64,000 nt of DNA from a candidate division KSB1 bacterium. Its GTDB lineage: Bacteria; Zhuqueibacterota; Zhuqueibacteria; Thermofontimicrobiales; Thermofontimicrobiaceae. The notes beneath the pieces were generated by a model, which was not told the origin of the DNA, did not search any database, and saw nothing but the letters and a program-made list of their open reading frames with translations. The translations under genes and the position numbers were made by a program. Positions 9,008 to 17,351 of this stretch are shown here, one piece after another. Where the stretch lies: contig JAPDPQ010000010.1 in assembly GCA_034506395.1 (NCBI GenBank), positions 1-64,000 of the forward strand, in the 5' to 3' direction. Within the stretch, counting starts at the first letter, position 1. Each line of letters opens with the position of its first letter.

Positions 9008-9904
9008 ATGAAGAGAGGGTCAATTGTCGCTGCCGTGAAAAGCGGCAAAATTCTCGTGTCCGATGGGGCTTGGGGGACGATGCTGTATAAAAAGGGATTG
9101 ATGCCAGGGGATTGTCCTGAGCGGTGGTGTTTAGAGCGGCCAAGGGATGTGCTGGAGATAGCGCAAGGGTACATTGAAGCTGGGGCGGACATGGTGCAGA
9201 CCAACAGCTTTGGTGGCACTCGGATCAAATTGGGCTATTGTGGTTTGGCCGATCGGGCGGCTGAGATCAATGAGATTGCGGCACGGCTTTCTCGGCAAGC
9301 GGCAGGGGATGATCATTGGGTCATTGCCTCGATGGGGCCGACTGGAAAGATGCTCCTCATGGGAGAGGTCACTGAAGAGGAGCTATATGATGCCTTTAAA
9401 GAACAAGCCATGGCGCTCGAGCGTGGCGGCGCGGACGCACTCTGTATCGAGACCATGATGGCGACTGATGAGGCTGCGGTAGCGATTCGGGCGGCGCGGG
9501 AAAATACCGATTGCGAAGTCATCTGCACATTTACCTTCGATCGAACTGTTTCTGGTGACTATCGGACGCTGATGGGGACGACTCCCCAAGAGGCGACTCG
9601 CGCTGCGCTTGATGCCGGCGCTCAGATCATCGGCACCAATTGTGGTAACGGATTCGAGCGGATGATCGATATTGTCCGAGCCATTCGGCAGGAAGCTCCA
9701 GACGCTCCGCTGCTGGTCCACGCCAATGCCGGTCTGCCCAAAAATATCAACGGCGTGGATGTCTTCCCTGATACTCCAGAACAAATGGGTTCGTTGGTCC
9801 CAGCCCTCATTGAAGCGGGAGCGAACATCATTGGTGGTTGTTGTGGCACAACACCAGATCACATTCGCGCGATTAGAGCCGCCGTGGACAGGTTGAAACG
9901 ATGA
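9008..9904 (+). CDS. Homocysteine S-methyltransferase family protein
   Basis: A 298-residue stand-alone Hcy-methyltransferase (TIM-barrel) protein. The start at 9008 is chosen because GGGAG lies 7 bases upstream. A TTG further up would add an unnatural extension. DGAWGTMLYKKGL (near residues 19-31) is the substrate-binding N-terminal motif. The zinc-binding cysteines are present as C212 in GTNCGNG and C278/C279 in GGCCGTT. The family transfers methyl groups to homocysteine, from S-methylmethionine, betaine or methylcobalamin (as MetH domain 1). The MetH cobalamin and folate domains are absent, so the methyl donor is unknown. It is monocistronic here, with a tandem repeat array downstream. Distant UroD-fold methyltransferase-like genes (41027, 42728) raise the possibility of a methyl-transfer partner, which is inference only. 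Confidence 0.88.
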   Translation: MKRGSIVAAVKSGKILVSDGAWGTMLYKKGLMPGDCPERWCLERPRDVLEIAQGYIEAGADMVQTNSFGGTRIKLGYCGLADRAAEINEIAARLSRQAAGDDHWVIASMGPTGKMLLMGEVTEEELYDAFKEQAMALERGGADALCIETMMATDEAAVAIRAARENTDCEVICTFTFDRTVSGDYRTLMGTTPQEATRAALDAGAQIIGTNCGNGFERMIDIVRAIRQEAPDAPLLVHANAGLPKNINGVDVFPDTPEQMGSLVPALIEAGANIIGGCCGTTPDHIRAIRAAVDRLKR

Positions 9905-9978
9905 TTCTTTTGTTTGGGGAATCAAAAGCACTTCAATTTTAAACGTGCAAATGTTGCTTTCAATTTTGCATATTTTTA

Positions 9979-10252
9979 TCTGATCCTTTCTCATGGGTCT
10001 GATGCTTAGAGAGAGATTGCTGCATTCGCAGCAATGACATCGTTTCATGGCATGGGAGGGGTTTTCTTTATCTGGTCGTTTCTCACGGGTCTGATGCTTA
10101 GAGAGAGATTGCTGCATTCGCAGCAATGACATCGTTTCATGGCATGGGAGGGTTTTCTTTATATGGTCGTTTCTCACGGGTCTGATGCTCAGAGAGAGAT
10201 TGCTGCATTCGCAGCAATGACATCGTTTCATGGCATAAGTGAGTTTTCTCTA
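9979..10252. repeat. Three tandem copies of a 91-92 bp palindrome-bearing repeat
   Basis: Copies lie at about 9979-10070, 10071-10161 and 10162-10252, with the start of a fourth (TCAGGTCATTT) following. Each unit contains GGGTCTGATGCTTAGAGAGA, then the hairpin ATTGCTGC-ATTC-GCAGCAAT, then GACATCGTTTCATGGCATG. Copies differ by only a few bases, which points to recent expansion. The hairpin core also occurs singly near 6359. A long minus-strand open frame crossing the array is created by the repeat and is not considered a gene. Confidence 0.9.
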
Positions 10253-10318
10253 TCAGGTCATTTAACATTTAAGGAGGCTTAGAAATTGAGCCGACTGGGA
10301 GTCATCAACTAGATCCGA

Positions 10319-11254
10319 TCAGTTGCCTTTCTGAACGTTGGGGTTTTGATCGGCTGGCTTAGCTAATTCATGAATGCGCCAAGGAAAAAGCTGTTGTCCC
10401 TCAAGGTTCAAGTAGATCGAGCCAAATTGAAGGAAATGGATTTTCTCTGGATTGAGCTGGGGGGCATAAATTTGAATTTTTTTATTTACCAAATCAACGG
10501 ATTGAATGATTCCTAGGGCTATCACAAAGTTATTGACATCGCAACACGCCACTAGCAGCGAGCGATACCGAGATGGGTCTTTTAAATTTGGAATTCGGCC
10601 ATGAAAGCTGATCCCTTTTAGCGGAATATCCTGAGAGACGGCGGTTTCGAAGTAACGCTTGAATTTTAGCGTGCGGTATTCCTTTCGCATTGCTGGATTT
10701 CTCGAAATAATCGCTCTGGAAGGCTCGAGATGGAACAAGCGAATGGTGGGATGCTGTTGGTAGCTGTGCGTCCATCGGAGATCATTGTCAGGTCGTTGTA
10801 AGACGATGAGAAACCGAGGCTGCAGCACATCGATCACGCGAAATTGGAATTCTCGGGCGACTGGATCCAATACAAATCCTGAGGAATCGAGGACGATCCA
10901 ATGGGCGCCAAGCGATTGGGCATGTTCGGTCAATTTCTTGATCCCAACCAAAGTTTGTAATAGGTGGCCTCGAGGTGTGGTCGATCCTACAAAGTACAGA
11001 TAGATGCTGGGCGATGTATCCTTTGAATGAAACGGGATTTTTAGACCAATGGTGGTCGGCGGGCCAATGAGCGATTGTCCTGGATCGCAATCGATATAAG
11101 CGCTGAGATGGCGCTGAGCAAGGTTTTCAGCGAGATAAGTGCATAAGGTACTTTTCCCCGTATCATTGGCTCCGATGACGTAAATGATCCCGCCCCGTGA
11201 TTCCTGTCTAATTTGATCAAGTAAGGCCTGCCAGTTTTGTTCGACAACGCCCAT
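10319..11254 (-). CDS. Clp1/Grc3-like P-loop polynucleotide kinase family protein
   Basis: A 311-residue protein with a Walker A motif GANDTGKST at residues 28-36 and the DCDPGQS segment at residues 55-61. The latter is the diagnostic Walker B-like region of the CLP1 P-loop family (CLP1/GRC3/NOL9 RNA 5'-kinases and bacterial relatives). It continues with PPTTIGLKI, FVGSTTPRGH and a lid-like region. The C-terminal 100 residues are mostly beta, as in Clp1. Known members phosphorylate 5'-OH ends of RNA or DNA. Bacterial homologues of this short form are little characterised, so the substrate is not assigned. It is on the minus strand, downstream of a radical SAM gene with about 118 bp between them. 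Confidence 0.75.
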   Translation of the reverse strand: MGVVEQNWQALLDQIRQESRGGIIYVIGANDTGKSTLCTYLAENLAQRHLSAYIDCDPGQSLIGPPTTIGLKIPFHSKDTSPSIYLYFVGSTTPRGHLLQTLVGIKKLTEHAQSLGAHWIVLDSSGFVLDPVAREFQFRVIDVLQPRFLIVLQRPDNDLRWTHSYQQHPTIRLFHLEPSRAIISRNPAMRKEYRTLKFKRYFETAVSQDIPLKGISFHGRIPNLKDPSRYRSLLVACCDVNNFVIALGIIQSVDLVNKKIQIYAPQLNPEKIHFLQFGSIYLNLEGQQLFPWRIHELAKPADQNPNVQKGN

Positions 11255-11372
11255 TGTGTTCTTCCAGCAAATTATTTCCGATGTGAATTTCGCTAGTAGT
11301 TGAGCAACTATGGCGCTTGGGCTATTTTTGAATTAATAATCGCTTCGTAGTCGTAGTGTAAGAGAATAATCC

Positions 11373-12404
11373 TCACTTCAGAAACAATTTGAAACTATTT
11401 GCCATGACTCCAAAATTGAACTCCCAAAACAATGATGATTCGATGACCCCGGAATCTACACAGCGCGAGCAATTTTCTGCCTGCTGCTGCAATTGTCTTA
11501 ATTGAGGGGATTCGATAATGTCCCTGAGTGGTTGCTTATAGACATTGCCAAGCGGATGAGATCGGTTCTGGCAGTTAGTGACGCTGCCATCCGGCTCCAC
11601 TCGGATGCTGATTTTCGGTGCATGGCAGCGATAGCGGACTTCGCCCCTAATGAACAAATTCAAATAAGCGAGCGAATTGTTAATAGCGTGGTGCTGTTTC
11701 TTGAGCAATAGAATCTCCCGAAATCGAGCGCGCTCCACTGGGACTGGTAGTCTCAGATCGACTGATGTCCGATCATCTTCCCGTGGAAATTCGACGAGTC
11801 CCTGGTTCACAGATTCGAAAGTGATGGAGAGATTCAATCGCTCCGCCAATTGGACTAATGGTTCGATCGCATCATCATTGAGGCGGCTGATCACCGAATT
11901 GATAAAGATTTTCAATCTGGGATTTAAGCGTTGCACCTGGTCGATTCCAGAAAGGGCGCGGTCAAATAGGCCAGGCACACTTCTCAATTCATCATGGCGC
12001 TGATCTGGAAGATCGATAGAGACGATCAGAAAGTCCAGATATTGAGACAAGTTGGGAGCTTGCTCGGGAAGAAAATAGCCGTTGGTGATCACCCCAGCCG
12101 CCAAACCAATGCGATGGCAATGCTTCAAGATGTCGACCAAGTCTTGACGCAGCAGGGGCTCGCCACCCCAAAATGTAGTTGCGATGAAGCCCAACGCCCG
12201 TGCCTGGGAGTAGAATTCGATAATTTTGGACGTATCGAACTGTTCGTGCGAGTGGCCGCGCCAGAGACAAGTTGGGCAATGGGCGAAACAGCGTGTGGTG
12301 ATCAAATGGGAAATAAAGAATGGCCGATGGGTGCAAAATCGCGATCGAAGCACAGCGTGCATGGCGCAGGCAAATCTTCGCAAGCGATCAAAGCTTTTGG
12401 ACAT
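11373..12404 (-). CDS. Radical SAM protein with SPASM-like C-terminus
   Basis: About 343 residues from the ATG at 12404 (GGGG nine bases upstream). ATGs at 12413 and 12452 are alternatives. The cluster-binding motif CFAHCPTC (CX3CX2C) lies near residues 39-46, and GGEPLLRQD follows, the GGEP SAM-binding motif. After the TIM-barrel core comes a Cys-containing C-terminal part (YRCHAPK, TNCQNR, CSRCVD) that resembles an auxiliary SPASM/twitch cluster site. Such proteins modify peptides, sugars or cofactors. No obvious precursor peptide is adjacent, so the substrate is unknown. It precedes the Clp1-like gene on the same strand. Confidence 0.85.
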   Translation of the reverse strand: MSKSFDRLRRFACAMHAVLRSRFCTHRPFFISHLITTRCFAHCPTCLWRGHSHEQFDTSKIIEFYSQARALGFIATTFWGGEPLLRQDLVDILKHCHRIGLAAGVITNGYFLPEQAPNLSQYLDFLIVSIDLPDQRHDELRSVPGLFDRALSGIDQVQRLNPRLKIFINSVISRLNDDAIEPLVQLAERLNLSITFESVNQGLVEFPREDDRTSVDLRLPVPVERARFREILLLKKQHHAINNSLAYLNLFIRGEVRYRCHAPKISIRVEPDGSVTNCQNRSHPLGNVYKQPLRDIIESPQLRQLQQQAENCSRCVDSGVIESSLFWEFNFGVMANSFKLFLK

Positions 12405-12667
12405 GACCTTCATCCCCAATTGATTATCTTGCGAACTATTTGAATTGTTCATAGATTTGAAAATGGCGCATTAGCGTAGTCATCAAAATAAAATTGGACA
12501 ACTGAGAAACAACCAAATCTAAAACAAGGAGCTATTGCAGAATGATCCTTTTTTAGCACTGAGTTCACGCAAATGAACGGACAATTGAATATCGAAAATC
12601 ATCCTTCTTTGATTTTCGCGCATGGCTAACCCAGCTTTATTGGAAATTCAGGTGATAAAAAAAAGAC

Positions 12668-12695
12668 TTGACATTCAAGAAAAAATTATTATATT
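12668..12695 (+). promoter_or_regulatory. Sigma70-type promoter ahead of the TetR gene
   Basis: A perfect TTGACA (12668-12673) is followed after 16 bp by TATATT (12690-12695). The -10 element directly abuts the first of two palindromes, so a bound repressor would block initiation. The nearest downstream plus-strand gene is the TetR regulator at 13216, leaving a leader of roughly 500 bp. Confidence 0.65.
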
Positions 12696-12696
12696 A

Positions 12697-12713
12697 ATAG
12701 AGCATCGCTCTAT
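12697..12713. promoter_or_regulatory. Operator-like palindrome 1
   Basis: ATAGAGC-ATC-GCTCTAT, a perfect 7-bp inverted repeat around a 3-bp centre. Size and symmetry suit a dimeric TetR-family regulator. It sits 1 bp after the -10 box. Confidence 0.65.
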
Positions 12714-12718
12714 TAAAT

Positions 12719-12735
12719 ATAGAGCGATGCTCTAC
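12719..12735. promoter_or_regulatory. Operator-like palindrome 2
   Basis: ATAGAGC-GAT-GCTCTAC, the same site with an inverted centre, 22 bp from the first (two helical turns, same face). The two sites together also form a larger palindrome AGAGCATCGCTCTAT...ATAGAGCGATGCTCT that could fold as a hairpin in RNA. Probable autoregulatory sites of the TetR protein encoded downstream. Confidence 0.6.
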
Positions 12736-13215
12736 TCCTTAAGATAACGGATCAATTCGAGATGAAGTTTGCAGACCTCGAACTGGAGAGCATATTTGAT
12801 TTAGATATTTTCATCCTTGGAATTCCATCCGATCAAGATCGCTCGTAGGTCATGTTTCAGAGTTAATTGGCGTTTTGGACTTTCTTTTGAATATATTCGA
12901 TGAAAAAAAATCGGATCCAAATTCGCTTTTCCTTCTTATGGCACCTAATTTTTTCTTTAAGCTACTCTACTCGTTTAACTGGCTATTTCATCAAAAGTTT
13001 TCCATCTCAACATACGCATTTAAATTTTTCTGGCAACAGGGCACAAAAAAGGGGCGAAATCATTCATCGCGAGCTCTTTCAAGCGCTCGAAGATGTAACA
13101 AATCTCTTTTCTTCATTCAACAAAAGGAGAGATCCGAACAACCGAGATTCTAATTTTGCGGATGAGGATTTTTTTCCAATAAATATCATTGGACAAATTC
13201 TTGGGAGAGATTCCT
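12736..13215 (+). other. Long leader upstream of the TetR gene
   Basis: About 480 bp between the operators and the TetR start codon. Two overlapping open frames of 92 and 118 codons exist here, but they have AT-driven, low-complexity translations, no ribosome binding site and no recognisable motif. The leader may be untranslated, or an additional promoter may lie closer to the gene. Confidence 0.35.
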
Positions 13216-13866
13216 ATGAAAAGGTCTGCTTCCAAAAAAAATCAGGACAAGTATGAAGATATCTTGATTGCTGCAAAAAGGTTGTTTTCGAAACAAGGCT
13301 ACGAGAAAACTTCGGTGCGACAGATCGTTGAAGAAGCGAATACTTCAATGGGCAATTTGTATTTTCATTTCCCAAATAAATTGGCAATTTTGAAAACCAT
13401 TTGCAAGAACTATATCAATATCCTTCGCCAACAAATTTATGAAGTCCATAAGCTATCGCTCCCCCCGGAAGTCGGCTTTGCATTAGATTTAAAGATCGGC
13501 TATATCAACACGCTCGAAAATCCCAAGCTTTTCCCACTCTGGTTGGTCATCCGTCGCATTCCTGAGATCCATAAGTACTCGCTGGAAAATAAAAAAATCC
13601 GATTGAAGACCTTCTTTGGGGATCAGATCCCAGCAGAGGAGTTGGATTTGCTGGCGATTGCGATTCAGGGGATTGCGGATTCTTTTTATGAACAGAAAAA
13701 GGCAGGAAAATTGCCGAAGAATTTAACGAAACCAGGTTACCAGATCATCGATTTTGCGTTGCGTCTGCTGGGCTATTCCCGGGAAAGGATTCGGGAAGTC
13801 ATCGAACAGGTGGAAGATTATATTCAAAAAGAAAACATCACGATTGCCGATTATTTCAAGGATTAA
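13216..13866 (+). CDS. TetR/AcrR-family transcriptional regulator
   Basis: A 216-residue protein starting at the ATG at 13216, with GGGAGA 7 bases upstream. Residues 9-55 form the TetR helix-turn-helix (ILIAAKRLFSKQGYEKTSVR then NTSMGNLYFHFPNKLAILKT), including the family's typical YFHFPNK turn. The helical C-terminal ligand domain is not recognisable. The tandem palindromes at 12697-12735 are its likely operators. Downstream, after 455 bp, lies the TonB receptor gene on the same strand, and upstream genes run the other way. It is the only transcription factor recognised in the window, so it may control the catabolic locus as well as itself (inference). Confidence 0.9.
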   Translation: MKRSASKKNQDKYEDILIAAKRLFSKQGYEKTSVRQIVEEANTSMGNLYFHFPNKLAILKTICKNYINILRQQIYEVHKLSLPPEVGFALDLKIGYINTLENPKLFPLWLVIRRIPEIHKYSLENKKIRLKTFFGDQIPAEELDLLAIAIQGIADSFYEQKKAGKLPKNLTKPGYQIIDFALRLLGYSRERIREVIEQVEDYIQKENITIADYFKD

Positions 13867-14321
13867 CGATGGCAGTTGATCGTGACCAAGCATCGAGCAA
13901 GAGGGGGTGATCATAGCACAGAGAATCAATGTCAAATCGTGCTGCTGTTACCGCTGGCAGCTATTGAGATAGGCGTGATCAGCCATTAGAAGCTTTCAAA
14001 GTGCTGATATTAAAAGCGAGTGGAGAAAGCGATTGTGACTTGTGATCAATGATAATTAGCGAGAGCGTAATACGGAGTCACGGCTCGAATTCGCGGAGAG
14101 CCAGACAGAACTGACCTCACGCATTGGATGATCGCATTGTTTTCTCTCGGGCGAGAATGGCCTAATTGAAGTTCGCGTTATATAGGTGTCTTCGGAATTA
14201 GCTGAGAAGGAGGTGAGGCAATCAAATCAAGAATGAATGATGGTCATAAAAAGTTACACTAAATAAGTCCCTAATCCAAGGATGTCTATCCACGCAAAAG
14301 CAGAAGGAGCAGGAGGATATT
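13867..14321. other. Intergenic region ahead of the TonB receptor gene
   Basis: 455 bp without a supported gene. No copy of the ATAGAGC-type palindrome was seen here, so direct TetR control of the receptor gene is not evident from sequence. Confidence 0.35.
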
Positions 14322-17114
14322 ATGAGTCTGTCAAAATTAGCGATTTGGTTAGGCGTGCTTGTGATCGCTATTGGATTCTTTGTTGGCGATTTAAGCGCGC
14401 AGGTCAGCGGGAGAATTGTCGGTCGCGTGACCGATTCGAGCACTGGCAATTATCTTCCTGGCGCGAATGTGATGATCAAAGGGACCAATATGGGAGCGGC
14501 AACTGGGCGACAGGGAGAATTTGTGATTTCAAATGTTCCCCCAGGCAGCTATACTCTCGTTGTGAGTTACATCGGGTATGAGGAATTTTCGACATCGGTC
14601 AGCGTCACTGTCGGTGGTACCACGCGGCAGGATGTTGCGCTTAAGGTGAGCTATGTGGAGATGGAGCAGGTGGTCGTTGAAGGGATTCGGCAGGGGCAGG
14701 TGAAGGCGCTCAGCCAGCAGCGGACCTCAGCAACGATCCAGAACGTGGTAGCCCAAGAGATGATTGAGCGATTTCCCGATGAAAATACGGCTGACGTATT
14801 GAAGCGCATCCCTGGGGTCTATATTCAAAACAGCTTGGGTGAAGGAAGGTTCGCATTGATTCGCGGCACAGATCCGAGGTTGAATATTATTACTGTAAAC
14901 GGCGAGAAATTAGCCACGAACCGCACCGAGGAACGGTATCCGCAATTGGACATTATCGGCTCTAGCCAACTGGCCTCAGTGGAAGTGACCAAAGCATTGA
15001 CACCCGATATGGATGGCGATGCTATCGGTGGTTCCATCAATTTGGTCACCCGGAGCGCCTTCGATTATCCGGGTCGACGGATCGACATCACAGTGGGCAG
15101 TGGTTATGCGAACATCGATGCCAAGCCTATCGGTCAAGGCAAGATCCATTTCAGCAATGTATTCGGCGCCAATCGGAAGTTGGGCTTCAGTATTACTGCC
15201 AACTGGGATCAAAAAGAACGCGGCACCCATAATACCGAACCCCGCTGGGCGGATAAAGAGGACATCAACAAAAACAAAATCCCGTTCGCGTTGACCGAAG
15301 TGACCTTGATGGATTACAATTCCACCTTCACTCGATATGGTTTGGGCGGCAGCTTGGAGTATCGGCTGTCGGAGAACCATCAATGGAATTTACGCGGCTT
15401 GTACAGTCTATTTCGGGATGAGACTTTTCGTCCAAGAATGCGGCTGCGCGTCGATCGCGGCAAATACCTGAACCCAGAAGGAACGCTCACCCAGGATTCC
15501 CGGATCGTCCGGGATCACACCTGGCGGATCGAAAATTTGTACCAGCAAAATTACTCATTTGGCGGCCTGCATAAATTCGGCAACATGACGCTCGATTATA
15601 CGGCGGCGTATAGTTATGCCGATGAAAAGCATCCCGACCAGTATCTTTCCGAATGGGATTTCGACAAAAAGGTCAACTTGGCCCTCGACCTATCTCTGCC
15701 AGAAGCCCCCAAATGGACTTTTGCTAATATCGCTGATTCATTACAGTACGATCCAACCCTCTATACACTAAGCCAGTTTGATTACCGCAGTACCACAGCT
15801 ACGAATACCATCACTACGGGTGCTGCGAATTTTAAAATGCCATATAATCTCTTCAGCCTCCCTGCGGAATTGAAACTCGGCATCAAAGCGAATATGTCTA
15901 AAAAGGATCGGGATGAAGATCGCTGGCGCTATAAATGGACCGGCAAAACGAAGATCAAATTGAATCAACTGGCGAGCGATGAGGAAGAGAAAGATTTCTT
16001 CAATGGCGAGTATGAGATATTCGGACCTGTGCCTGATCAGAAGAAAGTGGCAGATTTCATCAAAGCTTACAAACCAGATTCAATATCAGCGGAGCTGCGT
16101 TATTGGGATTCTGAAGGGCAGAATTTTGTCGCCAATGAAATGGTTTATGCGTACTACGCTATGACAACGGTGAATGTGGGCAAATTCATGTTCCTCGGCG
16201 GCCTGCGCCATGAATTCACCCAGAACGAATACGATGGCACCCAACTCTTTTTCAATGATAAGGGTGCTTTCTCCAGTATGGAGCGGGTGAAAGCGAAGCG
16301 AGATTATAATAATATCCTGCCCATGGTTCATCTGCGCTATCGGTTGACCCCAATGACCAACGTCAGGTTGGCTTATACTCATGCGATTGCTCGGCCTAAC
16401 TATTGGGATTATGCGCCGTACTTCTTCGTTGATCCCAGCGGCAAAAAGATCGATGCGGGCAATCCTGATTTAAAGCCTACTACTTCGAAAAACGTCGATT
16501 TGATGTTCGAGCATTATTTTGGTGGCATTGGTATCGCTTCAGGTGGCTTCTTCTACAAGAAGCTCGATGACATCATCTACGTGGAGACCTCCAAAGTCGT
16601 TGGCGGCACTTGGGATGGTTTTACCAAAGAGCAGGCCATTAACGGCGGTTCAGCCAATCTGTTCGGATTTGAGTTGAATTGGCAACAAGAGTTCTCCTTC
16701 CTGCCCGGTTTCTTGAGCGGATTTGGTATTTACGCCAACTATACCCATACCTGGTCCGATGCGGAGATGTTGGGACGGGAAGGCGTTCTGCCCGGACAGG
16801 CTGGCGATGTAGCCAATGCCTCATTGGCTTATGAAAAGTATGGCTTCTCGGCTCGGCTCAGTGCCAGTTATCGGGATAAATTTATTGTCGCTGTGGGCCA
16901 GGATAAACCGCGGGATGAGTGGATGGATAAGCATCTGCAAATCGATTTCTCCGCCACGTATAATATCCTACCGTGGATGCAGGCATATTTCGAAGCGATC
17001 AACCTCACCAACGAGCCCTCTTATAAATACTTGGGAGAGCGAAGCCGTCCATTGGTGGTGGAGTATTTCTCGTGGTGGATGAAAGGTGGGTTGAAGTTCA
17101 GATTCGGTAGCTAA
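14322..17114 (+). CDS. TonB-dependent outer-membrane receptor (carbohydrate-type)
   Basis: A 930-residue protein with a strong AGGAGG site and a signal peptide (residues 1-27, cleavage after LSA). Residues 30-110 form a carboxypeptidase-regulatory-like domain (GRVTDSSTGNYLPGANV). The plug follows (FPDENTADVLKRIPGVYIQN, about 150-170; VTKALTPDMDGDAIGGSINL, about 222-241). The 22-strand barrel ends in GGLKFRFGS with the usual aromatic terminus. The plug wording matches the TonB receptor class abundant in Xanthomonas and Caulobacter carbohydrate loci. No SusD-like lipoprotein gene follows, so this is not a standard SusCD pair. It likely imports oligosaccharides for the downstream catabolic genes. 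Confidence 0.92.
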   Translation: MSLSKLAIWLGVLVIAIGFFVGDLSAQVSGRIVGRVTDSSTGNYLPGANVMIKGTNMGAATGRQGEFVISNVPPGSYTLVVSYIGYEEFSTSVSVTVGGTTRQDVALKVSYVEMEQVVVEGIRQGQVKALSQQRTSATIQNVVAQEMIERFPDENTADVLKRIPGVYIQNSLGEGRFALIRGTDPRLNIITVNGEKLATNRTEERYPQLDIIGSSQLASVEVTKALTPDMDGDAIGGSINLVTRSAFDYPGRRIDITVGSGYANIDAKPIGQGKIHFSNVFGANRKLGFSITANWDQKERGTHNTEPRWADKEDINKNKIPFALTEVTLMDYNSTFTRYGLGGSLEYRLSENHQWNLRGLYSLFRDETFRPRMRLRVDRGKYLNPEGTLTQDSRIVRDHTWRIENLYQQNYSFGGLHKFGNMTLDYTAAYSYADEKHPDQYLSEWDFDKKVNLALDLSLPEAPKWTFANIADSLQYDPTLYTLSQFDYRSTTATNTITTGAANFKMPYNLFSLPAELKLGIKANMSKKDRDEDRWRYKWTGKTKIKLNQLASDEEEKDFFNGEYEIFGPVPDQKKVADFIKAYKPDSISAELRYWDSEGQNFVANEMVYAYYAMTTVNVGKFMFLGGLRHEFTQNEYDGTQLFFNDKGAFSSMERVKAKRDYNNILPMVHLRYRLTPMTNVRLAYTHAIARPNYWDYAPYFFVDPSGKKIDAGNPDLKPTTSKNVDLMFEHYFGGIGIASGGFFYKKLDDIIYVETSKVVGGTWDGFTKEQAINGGSANLFGFELNWQQEFSFLPGFLSGFGIYANYTHTWSDAEMLGREGVLPGQAGDVANASLAYEKYGFSARLSASYRDKFIVAVGQDKPRDEWMDKHLQIDFSATYNILPWMQAYFEAINLTNEPSYKYLGERSRPLVVEYFSWWMKGGLKFRFGS

Positions 17115-17163
17115 TTTATCAAAGGACCTTCACCTTAGCAGACCGTATCACAACAGATGATTA

Positions 17164-17256
17164 TGTCATTCCGAACGGAGCGCAGCGGAGTGAGGAATCT
17201 TTATGTTCCAGAGACAAATTTGCTTAAAAAGATTCCTCGCTTCGCTCGGAATGACA
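17164..17256. repeat. Dispersed TGTCATTCC...GGAATGACA inverted repeat
   Basis: The left arm TGTCATTCCGAACGGAGCG and GAGGAATCT pair with the right arm AGATTCCTCGCTTCGCTCGG and AATGACA around a spacer of about 30 bp. It is one of many copies in the intergenic gaps of this window and may form a stable RNA hairpin after the TonB receptor gene. Confidence 0.85.
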
Positions 17257-17351
17257 TTCTGAATGAAATCCTCAACGTTTTCAACCCTGCTGAAAGAGGT
17301 GACGGCCACGTTTGATGGAATACTCTATTCATGGCTTAGGAGGATCTTCCG

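Noticed and set aside
9383-10231. A 282-codon minus-strand open frame with three repeated blocks (HCCECSNLSLSIRP-type)
   Set aside because: The repeats are the translation of the 91-bp tandem array, and the remainder is antisense to the methyltransferase gene. It has no ribosome binding site or family motif.
9979-10252. Possible CRISPR array
   Set aside because: The units are contiguous 91-bp repeats with no unique spacers and no cas genes nearby.
12875-13256. Two overlapping open frames in the TetR leader
   Set aside because: AT-driven, low-complexity translations, no Shine-Dalgarno site, and one overlaps the TetR start in another frame.
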